A stretch of DNA of 64,000 nt from Clostridia bacterium (GCA_017430535.1 JAFRMR010000003.1:496001-560000), one strand, 5' to 3'; positions 46,105 through 55,076 are shown, numbered from the stretch's first letter. Made by a program: numbers and translations. The notes: generated by a model not told the origin, from the letters alone.

Positions 46105-47319
46105 TCAGTTCATTTGCTCTGTGAGGAGATTTACGGCGGCATTCAGCTGATTATCATCGGCTTCATCAAGCAGGCTGATATTTGCATCCTCAACGGGCAG
46201 GGTGATTTCTCCGTTTGCATCGGGAGCGATACCCACACCGTCATAAACCGCGTTTTCGCCGGCTCTGGGGATAATCAGCGCAGTGGTAAGCATAATTGCT
46301 CCGCCGTCATCAAGGGTGAATACCTCCTGCATTGTGCCTACGCCGGCGGTGGTGGTGCCGATAAGGACGCACTGCAGAATATCACGCATATCGCAGGCAA
46401 AAAGCTCCGCAGGGCCCGAGGTGCCGCCGTTTATGAGAACAGCATAGGCAAACTGGGTGAAATTGCTGTTTTCGGCGGTGAAGACATCCTCTTTGCCGTT
46501 TGAGTGCCTTGCAATGGCGATACTGCCGTTGATATTTGAAATAATAACATCAAGGGCGTTTGCGGCGTATTTTATTGTGCCCTCGCGATTGTTGCGAAGG
46601 TCAATTATAACAGCCGTAAGCCCGGATTTTTTATAATCCTCCAGCACGGATTTAAGCTCAGCCGCGGTATTTTTGCCGAAGCTGCTTATGCGGACATATC
46701 CGACACCGTTTACATTTCTGCCTGTAACGGTGGGTATGCTGAAATTGCTGATGGGCTGGGCAACTTTTGTGACATCATCACGCATATATTCAATACGGAC
46801 ACTGTCAAGCCGGCTGCCGGTAAAGAAAGCCGCAAGGGCATCGTAATTGGAGCGGTTAACCGCAACATCATCAACGGCGGTTATTACATCCCCCGCCCTG
46901 ATGCCTTCGCTCTCAGCCGAAGAGCCCTCATAAACATAGGTTACAACAAGCTCGCCTGCGGCGTAATCATAAAGGGTTTCGATACCGACGCCCGTTATTT
47001 CACCGTTGAGCCTTCTGTTATAATCCATATACTCGGAGGCGGTCATATAATAGCTGTTTTTATCCTGAAGACCGTTAACATAGCCCTCGCCCAGGGATGC
47101 GCTCAGGTTGCTGTTGAAAGCGCTTAAATCGCCGTAAAAATTATTGGAAATAATACGGTTTATCTCTTCAACATTGCTGTAGCTCTGAGAGCGCTGGGAA
47201 ATATTGCTGATGATGCGGTTGTAAATCTGCTTTGAAAATACCATTGTTACGGCAAAAGTGGCCGCAACGGTAATAATAACCAGGGAAAGGCAAAGCCCCA
47301 GTGATATTTTTCTGTTCAA
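46105..47319 (-). CDS. S41 (C-terminal processing) peptidase homologue lacking the catalytic Lys
   Basis: A 404-residue protein with one N-terminal membrane anchor (about residues 7-29), a PDZ domain (about 105-190) and an S41 peptidase domain. The serine is present (GGTSGPAE, Ser301), but the segment that in active enzymes reads TFGKGxVQ here reads TTAGVGTMQ, so the catalytic Lys is Val327. The Gln is kept. It may be an inactive scaffold or use another base. It is the last gene of the ftsE-ftsX-envC operon, where active S41 peptidases are often found. Confidence 0.85.
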   Translation of the reverse strand: MNRKISLGLCLSLVIITVAATFAVTMVFSKQIYNRIISNISQRSQSYSNVEEINRIISNNFYGDLSAFNSNLSASLGEGYVNGLQDKNSYYMTASEYMDYNRRLNGEITGVGIETLYDYAAGELVVTYVYEGSSAESEGIRAGDVITAVDDVAVNRSNYDALAAFFTGSRLDSVRIEYMRDDVTKVAQPISNFSIPTVTGRNVNGVGYVRISSFGKNTAAELKSVLEDYKKSGLTAVIIDLRNNREGTIKYAANALDVIISNINGSIAIARHSNGKEDVFTAENSNFTQFAYAVLINGGTSGPAELFACDMRDILQCVLIGTTTAGVGTMQEVFTLDDGGAIMLTTALIIPRAGENAVYDGVGIAPDANGEITLPVEDANISLLDEADDNQLNAAVNLLTEQMN

Positions 47320-47353
47320 GACTTACCCTCCCTGCAAACAAATTTTAAAGATA

Positions 47354-48703
47354 TTAACCATAAGGATTGGAAACATAATTAAGGGGATTTACTCTGCTTA
47401 CGCCGCCGTCCGCATTCTTTACCCTGACCTCAAAATGGAGGTGGGGTCCTGTAACATTGCCGGTGGCGCCTATAATACCTATCTGCTGGCCTTTTTTGAC
47501 AACCTGACCCACGGAAACCTGGATATTATCTGAATGGGCGTAAAGGGTCTGGGTACCGTCGCCGTGGTCTATAACGCAGTAGTTGCCGAAGCCGTAATTC
47601 CAGTTGCCGTCATTGACTGCAAGGATAACCTCGCCGCCCTGGGCAGCATTGAAGGGCCTGCCTCTGGTGTTGCCGCCTACGGCGCAAATATCTATGCCCC
47701 AGTGGGCTCCGCCGCTGGGATAAGAGGGATAGCCCGCGGAAATATAGCTTTCAAACTTAACGGGCCAGGCCATTTTACCGTCGTTTTCATAAGAAGCGTT
47801 GGGGGTATCGCCTACGGATGAACCGTGAGCGGCAATGTAGGCGTCAATCTGAGCGGAGAGGACTTCTTTTTCTGCCTCCGCCCTCTTGATGGCGGCTTTG
47901 TATTCTTCGCTGTCCTCATCAAGGTCGTTTATGATTGCCTGAACTTCCTGCTGTTTTTTGGTAACTTCGGATTTTTTGCTCTGCTCGGTGCTCTTGGTGC
48001 TCTTGAGGTCGGTTTTACGGCCGTCAAGGGCGGTTTTCTCTGCCTCAAGCTCTGTGATTTTGCCCTCAAGGTCGGTTTTCTGCTCCTCAAGCTGTTTCTG
48101 AAGGGCATCTATCTCAGCAAGCTTATCCTCAAGCTCCTGAATAAGAGCCGCATCGTTTTCGGAAACACGCATAAGCAGCTCCCGGCGGGCAAAATAGGAT
48201 GACATATCATTGCTGGAAAACAGGATTTCAACATCGGAAACTTCGCCGCTCATATAATTCTCGCGGATTCTGCCCAGGAGCATTTCCCTGGTATCCTGCA
48301 TGGTGGCTTTGATTTCATCCATCTGGCGGTTTGAATTATCAATCTGCTTGTTGATTTCTTCAATCTCCGCATTAAGCTCTTCAATATTTGCCTCTTTGCC
48401 GGCAATATCGGAATTGAGGGTATCGATTCTGGTTTCAAGAATCCTTATCTGACCGTTAATGGCATCGATTTCGGAATTCAGGGTGCTGAGCTTTTTGTTC
48501 TGGTCCTTGATTTCGCCCTGGACCTCCTTGAGCTCGGCCTTATCTTTGGCAATCTCTTTTTCAAGATTGTCATACTGCCTCTGCAGGTCATCCAGCTCCT
48601 CATCTGCAGAAACCCTTGGTGAATAAAGAAGCAGAGAGGTGAAGACACAGCAGAGAGCCAGCGCAAGGGCGATAAGCCTGAACGCTTTTCTCTTAAATAT
48701 CAT
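47354..48703 (-). CDS. EnvC-like M23 peptidoglycan hydrolase with coiled coil
   Basis: A 449-residue exported protein: signal peptide to about residue 32 (cleavage near VSA-DE), long coiled coil (about 33-285) and a C-terminal LytM/M23 domain with HWGIDIC, YAHSDNIQV and GPHLHFEV, i.e. the zinc ligands are present, so unlike E. coli EnvC it should cut peptidoglycan itself. FtsEX recruits and gates such proteins through their coiled coil. ATG at 48703 overlaps ftsX by 11 bp; an upstream TTG is less likely. Confidence 0.92.
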   Translation of the reverse strand: MIFKRKAFRLIALALALCCVFTSLLLYSPRVSADEELDDLQRQYDNLEKEIAKDKAELKEVQGEIKDQNKKLSTLNSEIDAINGQIRILETRIDTLNSDIAGKEANIEELNAEIEEINKQIDNSNRQMDEIKATMQDTREMLLGRIRENYMSGEVSDVEILFSSNDMSSYFARRELLMRVSENDAALIQELEDKLAEIDALQKQLEEQKTDLEGKITELEAEKTALDGRKTDLKSTKSTEQSKKSEVTKKQQEVQAIINDLDEDSEEYKAAIKRAEAEKEVLSAQIDAYIAAHGSSVGDTPNASYENDGKMAWPVKFESYISAGYPSYPSGGAHWGIDICAVGGNTRGRPFNAAQGGEVILAVNDGNWNYGFGNYCVIDHGDGTQTLYAHSDNIQVSVGQVVKKGQQIGIIGATGNVTGPHLHFEVRVKNADGGVSRVNPLNYVSNPYG

Positions 48704-49610
48704 CAATCTCAACAAACTTCCTTTCTTTAAGATATTTCCTTATAGAGGTAATGGAGCCGAAGACGCCGGTGAATATACCTATGCATACGAATACCGCCGC
48801 AAGGTAGGGAGCGTAATCTATAAAGGAAATTAGTTTGATATTAACAAATGATGTGACTATGTAGGAAAGCTCCTTCATGGCAAGGGTATAAAGCCCCCAT
48901 ACGGCTCCTGTTGCCAGAAGGCCGGCAATGATGCCTATAACTATACCTTCCACAACAAATGGCCACTTTATGAAGGAATTTGTGGCGCCCACGGATTTCA
49001 TTATGCTTATTTCAAGGCGCCGTGAGAACATGGTGACCTTGATGGTATTGGATATAATGAAAAGGGAAACCAGCAGCAGCAGGGCGATGATGCCGAGACT
49101 TATATACTGAACTGCATTTTTAAGGGAGGACATCTGCCGCGCAAGGGAGCTGTTTTCGTGAACCCTGAGCACATTTTCCAGCAGTTTCAGCTGGTTTACC
49201 ACATCCTCAAAGTGATCCATATCCCCTACCGTGATTCTGTAGGCATCCGGCAGCGGATTTTCATCAATGCTCTCAAGGTATGCTCTCAGGCTGTCATCAA
49301 GCTCGGAAAGAATCTGCTCATAGGCAGGGCCTTTCTCAACGCTTTCAACCTTGGCAACATAATCCATGGCGTCGATTTCGGCGCCCATTTTTGCGTAATC
49401 ATAACCGGTTATATCCGTATTGGCATAAACCATAATAACATTTTCAGCCTCAATACTGCCGATGAAGGATTCAATATTGGCAAGCAGCACAAAAGCAACG
49501 CCAACAAGCAGAAGACAGCTGAAAAGCACGGTGATGGAAGCAAGGGTCATAAGGCGGTTTACCCGCAGGTTGCGGAAGCCTTCTTTGGTAAGATATCTGA
49601 GCTTAGTCAT
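48693..49610 (-). CDS. ftsX: Cell-division ABC permease FtsX
   Basis: A 305-residue protein with an N-terminal helix (about 22-47), an extracellular loop of about 120 residues and three C-terminal membrane helices with the FtsX signature ISIMKSVGATNSFIKWPFVVEG. With FtsE it forms a mechanotransmitting complex that activates the envC product. ATG at 49610 has GGAGGTG upstream and overlaps ftsE by 8 bp. Confidence 0.95.
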   Translation of the reverse strand: MTKLRYLTKEGFRNLRVNRLMTLASITVLFSCLLLVGVAFVLLANIESFIGSIEAENVIMVYANTDITGYDYAKMGAEIDAMDYVAKVESVEKGPAYEQILSELDDSLRAYLESIDENPLPDAYRITVGDMDHFEDVVNQLKLLENVLRVHENSSLARQMSSLKNAVQYISLGIIALLLLVSLFIISNTIKVTMFSRRLEISIMKSVGATNSFIKWPFVVEGIVIGIIAGLLATGAVWGLYTLAMKELSYIVTSFVNIKLISFIDYAPYLAAVFVCIGIFTGVFGSITSIRKYLKERKFVEIDDI

Positions 49611-50739
49611 TGCTTTCACCTCCGCTTGAAATATCCTGAGAATCTGCTATTTCATCGCCGAGATTTTCGGGTAAAGTCAAATCCTCAAAGCTGACGGGCT
49701 CCGCGGAAACTTCGCCGCTTTCAGTCACGGGAGCTTCCTCTGCGGGAGCTTCCTGAACTGCTTCGGGTGCTTCCTGCGCAGGGGCTTCCGGCTCCGGAAC
49801 AGCTTCAGGCGAGGGCTCTGCGGGAGCTTCGGCAGGCTCGGGAGCGGGCTGCGCGACAGCCTCTTCCGCCAAAGGAGCGGCGGTCTCATCCAGTGAAAAA
49901 TCGGCGGTGAAATCTTCCTCCGATATTTCTTCGGGTGCATCCTCCGGCTCCGCGGGAGCGGTTTTATTCTCTGCGGATGAGGAATAAACGGAGTAATCCT
50001 CCTCCGGTGAAATTCTGTATTCGCTTGAAATTTCGCTGGCGGGGTTTATATGGGAGGTAGCTGCCTCGTGGCTGAGAACGCCGCCGTCGGAAACAACGCT
50101 GCCCTTATCAAGGATAATTACGCGCTTGTCGAAGCAGCGGACAAGGCTGTGCTCGTGGGTAACCATAATAACGGTGGTACCCGCTTCATTAAGGCGCATA
50201 AGCAGGTCAACGATTTCATAGCTCATCTGGGGGTCAACGTTACCCGTGGGCTCGTCGGCAATGATTATTTCCGCATCGTTTGCCAGGGCTCTTGCAAGGG
50301 CTATACGCTGCTGTTCGCCGCCGGAAAGCTCCCTGGGGTAGTTTCTGGCTTTATCACTAAGACCCATAAGTGAAAGCAGATAGGGTACCCTTCTGCGTAT
50401 TTTCTTCTCTTTGGTGCCGATAACGCGCATAGCGAATGCAACATTATCAAAAACAGTCATTGTGGGGATAAGGCGGAAATCCTGGAACACAACGCCCAAC
50501 TTCCTTCTGAGATAGGGAATTTTCTTTTTCCTCATTTTGTTGAGGTTTATCCCGTCAATGGTAATGGTGCCGGAGGTAGGCACTTCTTCACGCATCATAA
50601 GCTTGAGGAAGGTGCTTTTGCCGGCGCCGGACGAACCTACGACAAAAACAAACTCGCCCTTTTCGATGGTGATATTCACATCGCTCAGAGCCGTTGTTTT
50701 GTTATCGTATTTTTTTGTTACGTTTTTAAATTCAATCAC
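49603..50739 (-). CDS. ftsE: Cell-division ATPase FtsE with long acidic C-terminal tail
   Basis: Residues 1-225 are a normal FtsE: Walker A GSSGAGKST (36-43), Q-loop VFQDFRL, signature LSGGEQQRIALARAL (138-152), Walker B IIIADEPTGNVD, H-loop VTHEH. Typical FtsE ends here (about 225-230). This one continues for about 150 residues of low-complexity Glu/Pro/Ala/Ser sequence with APAEEAP- and EPEAPAQ-like units. The start is GTG at 50739 with GAGGA 7 nt upstream. The tail is cytoplasmic and its function unknown. Confidence 0.93.
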   Translation of the reverse strand: MIEFKNVTKKYDNKTTALSDVNITIEKGEFVFVVGSSGAGKSTFLKLMMREEVPTSGTITIDGINLNKMRKKKIPYLRRKLGVVFQDFRLIPTMTVFDNVAFAMRVIGTKEKKIRRRVPYLLSLMGLSDKARNYPRELSGGEQQRIALARALANDAEIIIADEPTGNVDPQMSYEIVDLLMRLNEAGTTVIMVTHEHSLVRCFDKRVIILDKGSVVSDGGVLSHEAATSHINPASEISSEYRISPEEDYSVYSSSAENKTAPAEPEDAPEEISEEDFTADFSLDETAAPLAEEAVAQPAPEPAEAPAEPSPEAVPEPEAPAQEAPEAVQEAPAEEAPVTESGEVSAEPVSFEDLTLPENLGDEIADSQDISSGGESND

Positions 50740-50780
50740 TGTAAATTCCTCGTATCAGGTATTTTGTACAGGCAGTAAAA

Positions 50781-51863
50781 TCAATACTTAACGGGCTTTG
50801 AATCAAGATATTTCTTAACCATAAGGGCCACTTTGAAAACGATGGCGTCATCAAATTCCCTTAAATCAAGACCGGTGATTTTCTTGATTTTTTCAAGACG
50901 GTATACAAGGGTGTTTCTGTGAACGAAAAGCTTGCGTGAGGTTTCGGAAACATTGAGGTTATTCTCAAAGAATCTCTGGATTGTGAAGAGAGTTTCCTGA
51001 TCCAGCCCCTCAATTGAGCCCTTCTTGAAAATCTCCTTGAGGAACATTTCGCAAAGGGTGGTGGGAAGCTGATAGATAAGGCGGGCAATACCCAGGTTAT
51101 CATAGGAAACTATGGTTCTTTCGGTATCAAATACTTTGCCCACTTCAAGAGCAATCTGCGCCTCCTTGAAAGAGCGGGCAAGATCTCTTATGCCCTCAAC
51201 CATAGTGCCTATACCCACAAGAACATGGGTATAAAGCTCGGTGCTCAGTGAATCGGAAACCGAGCGGGCAAGCTTCTCAAGGTCTTTACTGTCTGTACTG
51301 TTATGTATTTCCTTAATAATGGCAATATCCGTTTCGCTTACATTTATGATAAAGTCTCTGGTTTTATCGGGGAAGAGATTTGAAACTGCATCAAAAACAG
51401 CGGCGTCGTTATGATCGGTAACCCTTACAAGAAGGACTGCTCTGTAAACATCGGTGTTGAAGCGCAGCTCTCTTGATTTAAGATAAATGTCACCGGGCAG
51501 TATATTATCAAGGATAACATTTTTAACAAAGTTTACTCTGTCATACTTTTCTTCATAATACTGCTTGATGTTATCAAGGGAAACACAGCAGACTGCCGCA
51601 AATCTGCCTGCGATTTCATCGGTGCCCTCAACAAAGACGGCATAATCCGTCTGGGCGTGGGTGCCGAAGTTGCAGAAAGTGTAGCCGTTAATGATATGAA
51701 GCTCATTATCCGCAAAAACATCCACAGCCGAAGAAAACACCTCGCTGATTTTGTTGAGCTCGCTGCAGGCAATAATAGTGCCTGTTTCATCGATTACTCC
51801 CAAAGTCCTGCCCACCGCATCGCGCATCTGGTGCACAAGGCCCTGGAAAATTCTGTTTGACAT
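50781..51863 (-). CDS. CdaR/PucR-type transcriptional regulator
   Basis: A 360-residue protein: N-terminal sugar-diacid-recognition-like sensor (about 1-130, starting NRIFQGLVHQMRDAVGRTLGVID), a GGDEF-like middle domain and a C-terminal PucR-type helix-turn-helix (about 300-355; FFENNLNVSETSRKLFVHRNTLVYRLEKI). It is probably an activator responding to a small molecule. It lies 41 bp upstream of ftsE in the same direction with no terminator between, so it may be co-transcribed with the division genes. The ribosome site is GAGGGGG. Confidence 0.85.
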   Translation of the reverse strand: MSNRIFQGLVHQMRDAVGRTLGVIDETGTIIACSELNKISEVFSSAVDVFADNELHIINGYTFCNFGTHAQTDYAVFVEGTDEIAGRFAAVCCVSLDNIKQYYEEKYDRVNFVKNVILDNILPGDIYLKSRELRFNTDVYRAVLLVRVTDHNDAAVFDAVSNLFPDKTRDFIINVSETDIAIIKEIHNSTDSKDLEKLARSVSDSLSTELYTHVLVGIGTMVEGIRDLARSFKEAQIALEVGKVFDTERTIVSYDNLGIARLIYQLPTTLCEMFLKEIFKKGSIEGLDQETLFTIQRFFENNLNVSETSRKLFVHRNTLVYRLEKIKKITGLDLREFDDAIVFKVALMVKKYLDSKPVKY

Positions 51864-51884
51864 AATAATTCCCCCTCATAGGTT

Positions 51885-51908
51885 CGGCGGGGCTTACGGC
51901 CCCCGCCG
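51885..51908 (-). promoter_or_regulatory. Leader hairpin of the CdaR-type regulator gene
   Basis: CGGCGGGG (51885-51892) pairs with CCCCGCCG (51901-51908), an 8-bp GC stem with an 8 nt loop, between the predicted transcript start and the ribosome site. There is no T-run, so it is not a terminator. Confidence 0.5.
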
Positions 51909-51960
51909 GTTAAGTCTGTAAATTTTACGAATATGCCAAAAAACTTGTAAAGTTATGCAT

Positions 51961-51989
51961 ATTTTACACAATTCAAGTGACTTTTGCAA
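51961..51989 (-). promoter_or_regulatory. Promoter of CdaR-type regulator / ftsEX operon
   Basis: TTGCAA (51984-51989) and TAAAAT (51961-51966) lie on the minus strand with a 17-bp spacer, about 100 bp before the regulator ATG. The remainder of the 51864-52375 gap is AT-rich and holds only this promoter and that of murA. Confidence 0.7.
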
Positions 51990-52302
51990 TAGAAAACTTT
52001 ATTTTTTTGACATTTTTTTCAAAATGAGGGGTAAATTTACGGTTTTTTACAGAAATATTCACAAAAGATTTAATTTTTCGGAAAATTACGGCAACAAACG
52101 CAGTAATCAAAATAGCCAAAAACTTCATTTTGTTTTGTGCATTTCATTGGGGAAAAACGGGCTGTTACAAAGCATTCACCCTCTTTGTGTATTTTAACAA
52201 ATGACCCTTTGTGCAAAATAACATTATCGCTTTTTTGCCATTTTATTCTGCTTTTTACACAAAAAATCCCGGCCTTGTGGATAAATTTTTCTCATTAGGG
52301 GC

Positions 52303-52346
52303 TTTTCAAATAACCATATATATGGTATAATAACTCGAAATTCGAG
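52303..52346 (+). promoter_or_regulatory. murA promoter with flanking palindromes
   Basis: TTTTCA (52303-52308) and TATAAT (52326-52331) lie 17 bp apart. The palindrome CCATATATATGG (52314-52325) fills most of the spacer, and CTCGAA-A-TTCGAG (52334-52346) covers the predicted transcript start. Either could be an operator; no known motif is matched. Confidence 0.65.
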
Positions 52347-52375
52347 CGTAAAAACCACGAAAGAAGGATAACCTT

Positions 52376-53668
52376 TTGGAAAAATTCGTTATCAACGGCG
52401 GTATTCCGCTCAGGGGTGAGGTTACCGTAAGCGGTGCCAAAAACGCAGCCCTGGCCGTTATCCCCGCCGCTATACTTTCCCAGGATATCTGCAGGCTTGA
52501 AAATGTTCCGGTGTCCATAAGCGACGTTAACTATATGATGAAGACCCTCAAATACATCGGAGCCGGCGTTAAACTTATAGATAAAAACACAATCGAAATA
52601 GATTCCCGCCATGTAAACTCTTATGTCATCTCCCACGATATGACAAAGTATCTCAGGGCGTCCTATTACTTCATCGGCGCTCTTCTGGGCAGATTCGGCA
52701 GAGCGAGAGTTGCAATGCCCGGCGGCTGCTACCTGGGCCCCAGGCCCATAGACCAGCACATAAAGGGCTTTGAAGCGCTGGGAGCCAAGGTTTCGGTTGA
52801 AGACAACGCCATAGTTGAAGCTGTTGCGGAAAACCTTACGGGCAGCCCGGTTTACCTTGATATGGTTTCCGTTGGCGCCACAGTTAACATAATGCTTGCC
52901 GCAGTAAAAGCGGAAGGCCTTACGGTAATTGAAAACGCCGCAAAGGAGCCCCACATTGTTGACCTTGCAAACTTCCTTAACTCCATGGGCGCGGATGTAA
53001 GAGGCGCCGGTACCGACGTTATCAAAATCCGCGGCGTTGAAAATATGCACGGCTGCACTTATTCCATTATCCCCGACCAGATTGAGGCCGGCACTTTTAT
53101 GGTGGCCGCAGTTGCCTCAAAAGGCGATGTGCTCATAAAGAACGTTATACCCAAGCACCTTGAATCAATCTCAACAAAGCTGATTGAGTGCGGGGCAACG
53201 GTTGAGGAATTTGATGAAGCTGTAAGAGTATCAATGGATTCCCGCCCGGGAAAGTGCAATATCAAAACCATGCCTCACCCCGGATTCCCTACCGATATGC
53301 AGCCCCAGATGGCTGTGCTGCTGAGCCTTGCAAAGGGCACCAGCATTGTATCCGAGAGTATCTGGTCAAACCGTTTCCGCTATACGGAGCAGCTTGCCAG
53401 GATGGGTGCCGACATTAGCGTTGACGGCCAGCTTGCGGTAATACGGGGTGTTGAAGCCCTCAAAGGCGCCCCGGTTAAGGCGGATGACCTGAGAGCAGGC
53501 GCCGCAATGATAATTGCAGGTCTTGCCGCAAACGGCAGAACCGAGATTGAGGATATCCTTCACATTGACAGAGGATATGAAAATGTTGTTGAAAAATTCG
53601 GAAGCCTGGGCGCGGACATAAGAAGAGTTTACTGTGTTGAACCCTTCAGCGCCACAGACGCAGGTTAA
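52376..53668 (+). CDS. murA: UDP-GlcNAc 1-carboxyvinyltransferase
   Basis: First committed enzyme of peptidoglycan synthesis: transfers enolpyruvate from PEP to UDP-GlcNAc. The 430-residue chain has the EPT fold with GGIPLRGEVTVSGAKNAAL at the N-terminus and the catalytic loop MPGGCYLGPRPID with Cys118 (the fosfomycin target residue), plus the GHGTDVIKI-like and HPGFPTDMQPQ segments. The start is TTG with AAGAAGG 8 nt upstream; no in-frame ATG fits. It is preceded by its own promoter. Confidence 0.96.
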   Translation: MEKFVINGGIPLRGEVTVSGAKNAALAVIPAAILSQDICRLENVPVSISDVNYMMKTLKYIGAGVKLIDKNTIEIDSRHVNSYVISHDMTKYLRASYYFIGALLGRFGRARVAMPGGCYLGPRPIDQHIKGFEALGAKVSVEDNAIVEAVAENLTGSPVYLDMVSVGATVNIMLAAVKAEGLTVIENAAKEPHIVDLANFLNSMGADVRGAGTDVIKIRGVENMHGCTYSIIPDQIEAGTFMVAAVASKGDVLIKNVIPKHLESISTKLIECGATVEEFDEAVRVSMDSRPGKCNIKTMPHPGFPTDMQPQMAVLLSLAKGTSIVSESIWSNRFRYTEQLARMGADISVDGQLAVIRGVEALKGAPVKADDLRAGAAMIIAGLAANGRTEIEDILHIDRGYENVVEKFGSLGADIRRVYCVEPFSATDAG

Positions 53669-53676
53669 ATACAGTC

Positions 53677-53712
53677 AGCCGCATTGCGCTGTAAGCCGGT
53701 GCGGCTTTTTTA
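53677..53712 (+). terminator. murA terminator
   Basis: A 7-bp stem AGCCGCA/TGCGGCT with a 16 nt loop is followed by a run of T, 9 bp after the murA stop. Just beyond it, GCCGTATCA (53717-53725) and TGATACGGC (53754-53762) form an inverted repeat before the next gene's ribosome site. Confidence 0.8.
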
Positions 53713-53774
53713 TTTAGCCGTATCAGTGGGATAACACCCTATTCTATTAACAATGATACGGCCGGGGTGATAAA

Positions 53775-54560
53775 ATGGCAAAATTCTGCTCTTTATTTTC
53801 TTCCAGCAGCGGAAACTCCACTTTCATAGGCACAGAGGATTCCGGCATACTTATTGATGTGGGAGTCAGCGCAAAAAAGACTGCCGAGGCTCTTGAAAGA
53901 ATCGGATCATCTCCGCTTGCAATAGACGCAATATTCATTACCCACGAGCATATAGACCACATAAACGGGGTAAGGGTATTCGCCTCAAAATACAATATAC
54001 CGGTTTATGCCACCAGAGGAACCCTTGAGGGAATGGATGAGGCCGGGGTATTCAGCTCCCCTGTGGAAGCATTTGTTATCCCCGAAAAAGGAATTGAGGC
54101 AAACGGTATGTTTGTAAGGCCTTTCCGCACCTCACACGACAGCAACGAGCCCTGCGGATATACGGTTGTTACCCCCGACGGTAAAAGAATATCCATTGCA
54201 ACGGATATGGGAATGGTTACCGAAGATGCGGCTGAGAATATAAGAGGCAGCGAGCTTGTGCTGCTCGAATCAAACCACGATATAGGAATGCTGAAAATGG
54301 GATCCTATCCCTATTTCCTAAAGCAGAGAATTCTTTCGGATACGGGGCACCTGAACAATGATGACAGCGCCGATTTTGCCGGGTATCTGCTGGAAAACGG
54401 CACATCAAAATTTGTTCTGGGCCACCTGAGCAAAGAAAACAACCTGCCCTCCCTTGCCTACCAGACGGCAAAAAATGTTTTTGACGAAATGGGAGCTGCC
54501 GAAAACAGGGACTATACCCTGTGCGTTGCATCCGACAATAATGAACCCATAATATTCTGA
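53775..54560 (+). CDS. Metallo-beta-lactamase-fold hydrolase (YycJ/WalJ-like)
   Basis: A 261-residue protein with FCSLFSSSSGNSTFIG at the N-terminus and the zinc motif THEHIDH (H57, H59, D61, H62), then IATDMGMVTED, LLESNHD and GHLSKENN. This pattern matches the YycJ/WalJ 5'-exonuclease-like family linked to cell-wall and DNA-replication coordination. It lies before rlmH, a common Firmicute neighbour. Confidence 0.88.
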   Translation: MAKFCSLFSSSSGNSTFIGTEDSGILIDVGVSAKKTAEALERIGSSPLAIDAIFITHEHIDHINGVRVFASKYNIPVYATRGTLEGMDEAGVFSSPVEAFVIPEKGIEANGMFVRPFRTSHDSNEPCGYTVVTPDGKRISIATDMGMVTEDAAENIRGSELVLLESNHDIGMLKMGSYPYFLKQRILSDTGHLNNDDSADFAGYLLENGTSKFVLGHLSKENNLPSLAYQTAKNVFDEMGAAENRDYTLCVASDNNEPIIF

Positions 54561-54576
54561 ACGGGAAACACTGCCT

Positions 54577-55059
54577 ATGATGAATGTAAAAATTATATGC
54601 GTGGGAAAGCTGAAAGAAGACTACCTGAAAAGCGCCTGCGCCGAATATGAAAAGCGGCTTAAAGGCATGTGCCGGCTTACCGTAACTGAGCTTTCGCCGG
54701 AATCCCTGCCGGATAATCCGTCCCCTGCCCTGATTGAAGCAGCCCTTAAAAATGAGGGGGAACGGATTTTATCAAAGCTGGCAAAGGATGATTACGCCGT
54801 TGCACTCTGCATAGAAGGCAAAGAGGAATCATCGGAGAAACTGGCGGAAAATATTGAAAAACTTGCCCTTGAAGGAAACAGCACGGTGGCTTTTATTATA
54901 GGAAGCTCACACGGACTTTCCCCTGAGGTTAAAAACCGGGCCCGCAAGCGGCTGTCAATGAGCCCCATGACATTTCCCCATCAGCTTGCAAGGGTAATGC
55001 TGCTTGAGCAGATTTACAGGGCGTTTTCAATTATAAACGGAAGCAAATATCACAAATAG
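54577..55059 (+). CDS. rlmH: 23S rRNA pseudouridine(1915) N3-methyltransferase
   Basis: A 160-residue SPOUT methyltransferase acting on helix 69 of the ribosome. VKIICVGKLKEDYLKSACAEYEKRL, FIIGSSHGLSPEV (SAM knot) and the C-terminal MTFPHQLARVMLLEQIYRAF...GSKYHK are diagnostic. It follows the metallohydrolase by 16 bp. The ribosome site is weak, suggesting coupling. A terminator follows. Confidence 0.96.
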   Translation: MMNVKIICVGKLKEDYLKSACAEYEKRLKGMCRLTVTELSPESLPDNPSPALIEAALKNEGERILSKLAKDDYAVALCIEGKEESSEKLAENIEKLALEGNSTVAFIIGSSHGLSPEVKNRARKRLSMSPMTFPHQLARVMLLEQIYRAFSIINGSKYHK

Positions 55060-55076
55060 CTTTAATATTTCATTTA

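Noticed and set aside
46105..47319. Active CtpA-type protease annotation
   Set aside because: The catalytic Lys position is Val (codon GTA read directly), so activity should not be assumed.
52295..53050. 251-codon open frame antisense to murA
   Set aside because: Shadow of murA in the opposite strand; product shows no recognisable domain and begins inside the coding sequence.
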